Assembly (NCBI GenBank): GCA_002496395.1
Contig: DAJQ01000004.1
Location: 13,460-31,660, forward strand
DNA length: 18,201 nucleotides
Direction of reading: 5' to 3'
Origin: Methanocorpusculaceae archaeon UBA456
GTDB taxonomy: Archaea > Halobacteriota > Methanomicrobia > Methanomicrobiales > Methanocorpusculaceae
Part shown: positions 15,067 through 18,201 of the stretch, piece after piece
Layout: the number at the start of each line of letters is the position of its first letter
How positions within the stretch are numbered: the stretch's first letter is position 1
Notes under the pieces: model-generated
What the model was told of the DNA's origin: nothing
Database searches by the model: none
Seen by the model: only the letters and a program-made list of their open reading frames with translations
Translations under genes and position numbers: made by a program

Positions 15067-16464
15067 ATGATCAGGCTGGACAATTTCGGTTATATCTATC
15101 GGAACAGGGATCACCCGGTACTCCGGGATATCTCCCTCTCTCTCCCAGAGGGCTCCATGACGATCATCACCGGCCCCTCAGGTGCCGGCAAGACCACCCT
15201 CTGCCGGGCAATCTCCGGCATCCTCTCGCATGTGTATACGGGAACCGCTACCGGATCGATTACCATTGCCGGTAGGGATATGATGGAGTACGATGGGATC
15301 GAAGAGCTCTCCCATGACGTCTCGATGGTCTTTGATGATGCCGATGCACAGCTGATCTTCACCACCGTCGGCGAAGAGGTGATAACGAGCCTGGAGAACA
15401 GCGGTCTCTCAAAAACAGAAGCAGAGACCGAACTCATACGGATCCTTGATCTCCTTGAGATCTCCCATCTCGCAGACCGTGCCCCCTATACTCTCTCTGG
15501 CGGGCAGAAGCAGAAGGCGGCGCTTGCCGCAACCCTCGCACTTGGAACAAACGTCCTGATCCTTGATGAGGCGACCTCTGAACTGGATGAAGAGGCACGG
15601 AACCTGATCTTCTCCATCCTGAGGAGGCTTGCGGACGAGGGGAAGACGATCATCCTTGTCGAGCATATGATCGATGAGGCGGCAACGTATGCCGATGCCT
15701 GTATCCTGGTACAGGACGGGATGATCGCGGCATCAGGTGCCCCTGAAGAGGTCTCCCGGATCATCCGGGATGCTCTCCCCCCGATCACCAAACGGCCCCG
15801 GAAGGCAGGTGGTGCACCCCTTATCGAAGCAGAAGGGCTCGTCCACTGTTATGGCGATCTCCGGGCAGTCGACGGTGTCGGATTCACCCTTCATAAAGGC
15901 GAGATCATCGCAATTGTCGGGGAGAACGGATCCGGCAAGACCACCCTCGTGAAGCATTTCAATGGTCTGCTGAAGCCGACAGAAGGCACCCTCACAATCG
16001 CCGGAAGAACCTGTAACGGCCAGTCCATCTCGGTGCTCTCCCGGCATACCGGTCTCGTCTTCCAGAACCCCGATACGATGCTCTTTGAAGATACCGTCAG
16101 GAAGGAGATTGCATTCGGGTTGAAGAATATCGGCAAGGATCAGACCAGCATCGCCACGGTTCTTGAGGAGGTCGGCCTCGCCGGAAAAGAGGAGACCAAC
16201 CCCCGCCACCTCTCCCGTGGCGAGCGGCAGCGGCTTGCTCTCGCCTGTGTCGTGGCAATGGGCCAGGAGGTCTTCGTCCTTGACGAGCCGACAACCGGAC
16301 TGGATCTTGCAGAATCACTCCAGATCATGGAGATTCTGATGCGGCTCTCTGATGAGGGGCATGGAATTGTGATGATCACGCATAATCCTGGGCTTGCAAC
16401 GGCATTTGCAGACCGGGTACTGAAGATGAGCAATGGAAAGTTCATCAGCGCCACGGAGGCATAA
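15067..16464 (+). CDS. ECF transporter energy-coupling ATPase, two fused domains (EcfA-EcfA')
   Basis: A 465-residue protein with two ABC ATPase domains that power the ECF transporter at the cytoplasmic face. Domain 1 (1-235): Walker A GPSGAGKT (36-43), signature LSGGQKQ (143-149), Walker B LILDEAT (164-170), H-loop His200. Domain 2 (252-465): Walker A GENGSGKT (285-292), Q-loop Gln333 in VFQNPD, signature LSRGERQ (382-388), Walker B VFVLDEPTTGLD (402-413), His439. In domain 1 the Q-loop Gln is replaced by Asp90 in VFDDAD, so the two sites are not equal. Fusion of both ATPases in one chain is common in archaeal and some bacterial ECF systems. It starts at ATG 15067, three bases after the S gene stop, with GAGAGG just upstream; the EcfT gene follows after four bases. 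Confidence 0.93.
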   Translation: MIRLDNFGYIYRNRDHPVLRDISLSLPEGSMTIITGPSGAGKTTLCRAISGILSHVYTGTATGSITIAGRDMMEYDGIEELSHDVSMVFDDADAQLIFTTVGEEVITSLENSGLSKTEAETELIRILDLLEISHLADRAPYTLSGGQKQKAALAATLALGTNVLILDEATSELDEEARNLIFSILRRLADEGKTIILVEHMIDEAATYADACILVQDGMIAASGAPEEVSRIIRDALPPITKRPRKAGGAPLIEAEGLVHCYGDLRAVDGVGFTLHKGEIIAIVGENGSGKTTLVKHFNGLLKPTEGTLTIAGRTCNGQSISVLSRHTGLVFQNPDTMLFEDTVRKEIAFGLKNIGKDQTSIATVLEEVGLAGKEETNPRHLSRGERQRLALACVVAMGQEVFVLDEPTTGLDLAESLQIMEILMRLSDEGHGIVMITHNPGLATAFADRVLKMSNGKFISATEA

Positions 16465-16468
16465 AAAG

Positions 16469-17260
16469 ATGCAGGAAATTATGCAGTATATCCCCGGAAA
16501 CGGGATATTCCACCGGATCCATCCGATCACAAAGCTCCTCTTCACGGTGATCCTTGTCATCCTCGCCGTCATGACGAGCGACCTCCTGCTGCTTGGATTC
16601 TTTCTGGTCGTGGTCTTCCTGGCTGCATGGGCAGGAGGTCTTGGCCGGGGGCTCACCGAACAGATTCCGCTCCTCCTCGTCCTCGGCGTCATGCTCGTCC
16701 TCTTCACGGTGCTGACGATGCAGGGTGGCGAGGTACTCTTCACGCTTATCCCGGCAGGCATCCCTCTCATCGGAGGCGCCCTGCCGGTGACGACAGGAGC
16801 CCTCCTCTTTGGAACCATCCTCTCTCTCCGGTTTGCTGTGATGCTTTTTGCATTCCAGCTCCTCGTCATCTCGACGAAGCCGGGAGAGCTCGTCACCACG
16901 CTCAGACAGCTGAAGATGCCGATCGACTATACCCTGATGTTTTTGATTGCACTCCGGTTCATCCCGACCCTCCAGAGAGAGGGGATCCGGATCAGCGAGG
17001 CGCAGCTTGCACGCGGGTATGCACCCGGTGACGGGCTGATGGGAAAAGTCCGTGGACTGAAGCCGGTGATCCTTCCCCTCATCTTAAATGCTCTCGGAAA
17101 GGCTGATACCCTCGGACTGACGATCGATATGCGTGGATACCGCCGGGGGAAGGCAGAGACCGGATCGATATCGGTCGGTGCCCTTGACGGGCTTGTCCTC
17201 TGTGCCGCTCTTCTTCTTGCGGCAGGTGTGGCGGGGATCCAGATCATCGGACTACTATAA
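16469..17260 (+). CDS. ECF transporter transmembrane coupling protein EcfT
   Basis: A 263-residue membrane protein that links the S component to the ATPases. It opens with a short polar part and HRIHPITKLLFTV (typical of EcfT), then helices at about 23-45, 48-70, 73-95, 104-135 and, at the C-terminus, about 240-260. The cytoplasmic helices carry both coupling motifs: ARG in LARGYAPGD and RG in DMRGYRRG, in the usual order and spacing. The ATG at 16469 is chosen because GGAGG (16455-16459) is nine bases upstream; an ATG at 16433 in frame would overlap the ATPase gene. The Thr/Gly-rich loop near 85-105 is normal. Member of the operon starting at 13013. Confidence 0.92.
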   Translation: MQEIMQYIPGNGIFHRIHPITKLLFTVILVILAVMTSDLLLLGFFLVVVFLAAWAGGLGRGLTEQIPLLLVLGVMLVLFTVLTMQGGEVLFTLIPAGIPLIGGALPVTTGALLFGTILSLRFAVMLFAFQLLVISTKPGELVTTLRQLKMPIDYTLMFLIALRFIPTLQREGIRISEAQLARGYAPGDGLMGKVRGLKPVILPLILNALGKADTLGLTIDMRGYRRGKAETGSISVGALDGLVLCAALLLAAGVAGIQIIGLL

Positions 17261-17276
17261 TGGAGGAGTGAGTGAT

Positions 17277-17846
17277 TTGAGAGCAAGTGGTGTTCCCGGA
17301 CTTGATCCAGTCATCGGCGGCGGGTACCTGGCCGGGAGCCGGATCATCATGGTCGGATCCCCCCTATCCGGGATGGATGCCCTCGCGGCCCAGTTTGCCA
17401 GAGCGAATGCCGGGGTATACCTCATGCTTGATGAAGAGGTGAGGGATGGGATGATCCCCGCAGCGGGCCTCTCTATTGAGGATCTTGCTCATGATATCCC
17501 GGGGGATGCCGCTGCCGCGGTAGTCGATTCGCTCTCCACAATCATCCTCGATCGGGGTATTGCCCAGGCACTCCGGCTCCTCACCATCGCCACCGCAGCC
17601 TTCAGGAAGGATGGCGGATGCCTCCTCTGCACGCTGTATGAAGGTCTCCATACACCCTATGAAGAGGCGCTCATCTTCAGGCAGGCGGATATCGTCATCC
17701 GGCTGAGAGCCGAAATTCACCAGTCGCAGATCGAACGCAGGCTCCAGATCATGAAGTACCGGGGCATGCGGATCCCTGACCGGACGGTTCCCTTTGTGAT
17801 CACCGGTGAGGGGCTTGAGCTCTCGACGACGTCAAGGGTGGTGTGA
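17277..17846 (+). CDS. KaiC-like RecA-superfamily protein with degenerate Walker A
   Basis: A 189-residue protein with the outline of a single archaeal KaiC-like domain: ASGVPGLDPVIGGGYLAG (3-20) matches the usual start of these domains, AAVVDSLSTIIL (about 80-91) fits Walker B, and the C-terminal RRLQIMKYRGMR stretch matches the conserved KxRG segment. The Walker A is broken: GSPLSGMDA (27-35) has Met-Asp where Lys-Thr/Ser should be, so ATP hydrolysis is unlikely in the normal way. The start is uncertain. TTG at 17277 sits ten bases after GGAGG (17262-17266); GTG at 17268 is too close to it. It lies 16 bases after EcfT and is probably the last gene of the transporter operon. Role unknown; a regulatory or assembly partner is inference. 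Confidence 0.7.
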   Translation: MRASGVPGLDPVIGGGYLAGSRIIMVGSPLSGMDALAAQFARANAGVYLMLDEEVRDGMIPAAGLSIEDLAHDIPGDAAAAVVDSLSTIILDRGIAQALRLLTIATAAFRKDGGCLLCTLYEGLHTPYEEALIFRQADIVIRLRAEIHQSQIERRLQIMKYRGMRIPDRTVPFVITGEGLELSTTSRVV

Positions 17847-17873
17847 AATCTGAAAACCCCTGGTCCTGTTGAT

Positions 17874-18005
17874 ATGGTCAGGTTCCTGATGATGTTTGAT
17901 CAGGGAGAGGGAGACTATACAAAAGAACGGAAAAAATGGTTGAAGACGGATCTTCATGAAATATCCCGTGAAATCAGGGATCTCAAGATGAAGAAAATCA
18001 TCTAA
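17874..18005 (+). CDS. Small hypothetical ORF, 43 residues
   Basis: A short frame beginning at ATG 17874, coding for a charged, helical peptide: a hydrophobic VRFLMMFDQGEGDYTKERKK start followed by a lysine- and glutamate-rich helix with REIRDLKMKK. It lies in the same frame as the KaiC-like gene, separated from its TGA by nine codons without another stop; a CTG at 17850 behind GGTGGTG could be a rare start. The translation looks like real protein rather than a random frame, but no family is recognised. It may be a small independent protein, a readthrough tail, or a remnant of a longer gene. Confidence 0.4.
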   Translation: MVRFLMMFDQGEGDYTKERKKWLKTDLHEISREIRDLKMKKII

Positions 18006-18201
18006 TGTATGGCTCTTCTCCATTTCTGAAGGCTATTCATTTCCAAAAGCTATAATTATACATGAATGGCCTCAAATAGCTATTCTCGTGTTACGTTGGA
18101 GCGGCTATAGTGGTGAATATCAAAACCCACCCCGCCGCCCCGATACCCGCATCGCACCTGCTTCAATCACTTCTGACGATCCGGTTGTTGCATCGGGATC
18201 T

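Noticed and set aside
17133..17276. Longer start (GTG 17133) for the KaiC-like protein
   Set aside because: It would overlap the conserved C-terminal part of EcfT by 128 bases and adds residues unlike KaiC-family N-termini; GGAGG at 17262 supports a later start.
18113..18201. Partial frames at the right edge: GTG start on plus at 18113, or a C-terminus on minus ending at 18120
   Set aside because: Both are open to the window edge and neither shows a recognisable motif; about 90 bases are too few to choose between them.
1..18201. CRISPR arrays, tRNA or rRNA genes, insertion sequences and integrases
   Set aside because: I looked for regularly spaced repeats, tRNA-like cloverleaf segments and transposase or integrase motifs and saw none in this window.

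Overview
The window looks like chromosome from a methanogenic archaeon, most probably a member of the Methanomicrobiales. Reasons: purine-rich GGAGG-type ribosome binding sites inside operons, archaeal TATA boxes with several apparently leaderless genes, a TrpB2-type tryptophan synthase beta chain, an archaeal-style COG3199 ATP-NAD kinase, a KaiC-like protein and a fused-ATPase ECF transporter. This assignment is an inference from gene content; no marker gene is present.

Left part (1-3853, all on the minus strand): a defence operon read right to left. It has an ABC-type AAA ATPase, a TOPRIM-like protein overlapping it, then hsdM and the start of hsdS of a type I restriction-modification system. 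The first two genes are clearly AT-richer than hsdM and resemble the two-component layout of PARIS (AriA/AriB). No hsdR lies in the window; it may be beyond the left edge.

Middle part (3854-8176): an accessory zone with low gene density. It holds an unrecognised Gly/Ala-linker protein (minus), about 950 bases without a gene that include a purine-rich degenerate repeat tract, a possible 61-residue ORF, a lone antitoxin-like gene, a small three-helix membrane protein, a NYN-domain putative ribonuclease (minus) with no usual start codon, and a proline-iminopeptidase-like hydrolase (minus).

Right part (8294-17846, plus strand) is dense and operonic: (a) a DUF1648/SdpI membrane protein overlapping recQ; (b) trpB2 overlapping an ATP-NAD kinase family gene; (c) an AMP-forming acyl/aryl-CoA ligase, an ECF substrate-binding membrane protein (S), a double ATPase EcfAA', EcfT and a degenerate KaiC-like protein, joined by ATGA overlaps or short gaps. 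A small ORF follows at 17874-18005.

The most interesting observation is that the promoters of operons (b) and (c) are near copies of each other: 34 of 47 positions match without gaps, with a CTTTTAT TATA box and, exactly 15 bases after its first base, a TGTACA hexamer. TGTACA is the published TRP box bound by the tryptophan repressor TrpY of Methanothermobacter, where trpB2 is a known target. This suggests that the ligase and ECF transporter belong to a tryptophan-responsive regulon and may import and activate tryptophan, indole or an aryl acid. The second most interesting item is the ATPase/TOPRIM pair leading the type I restriction operon.
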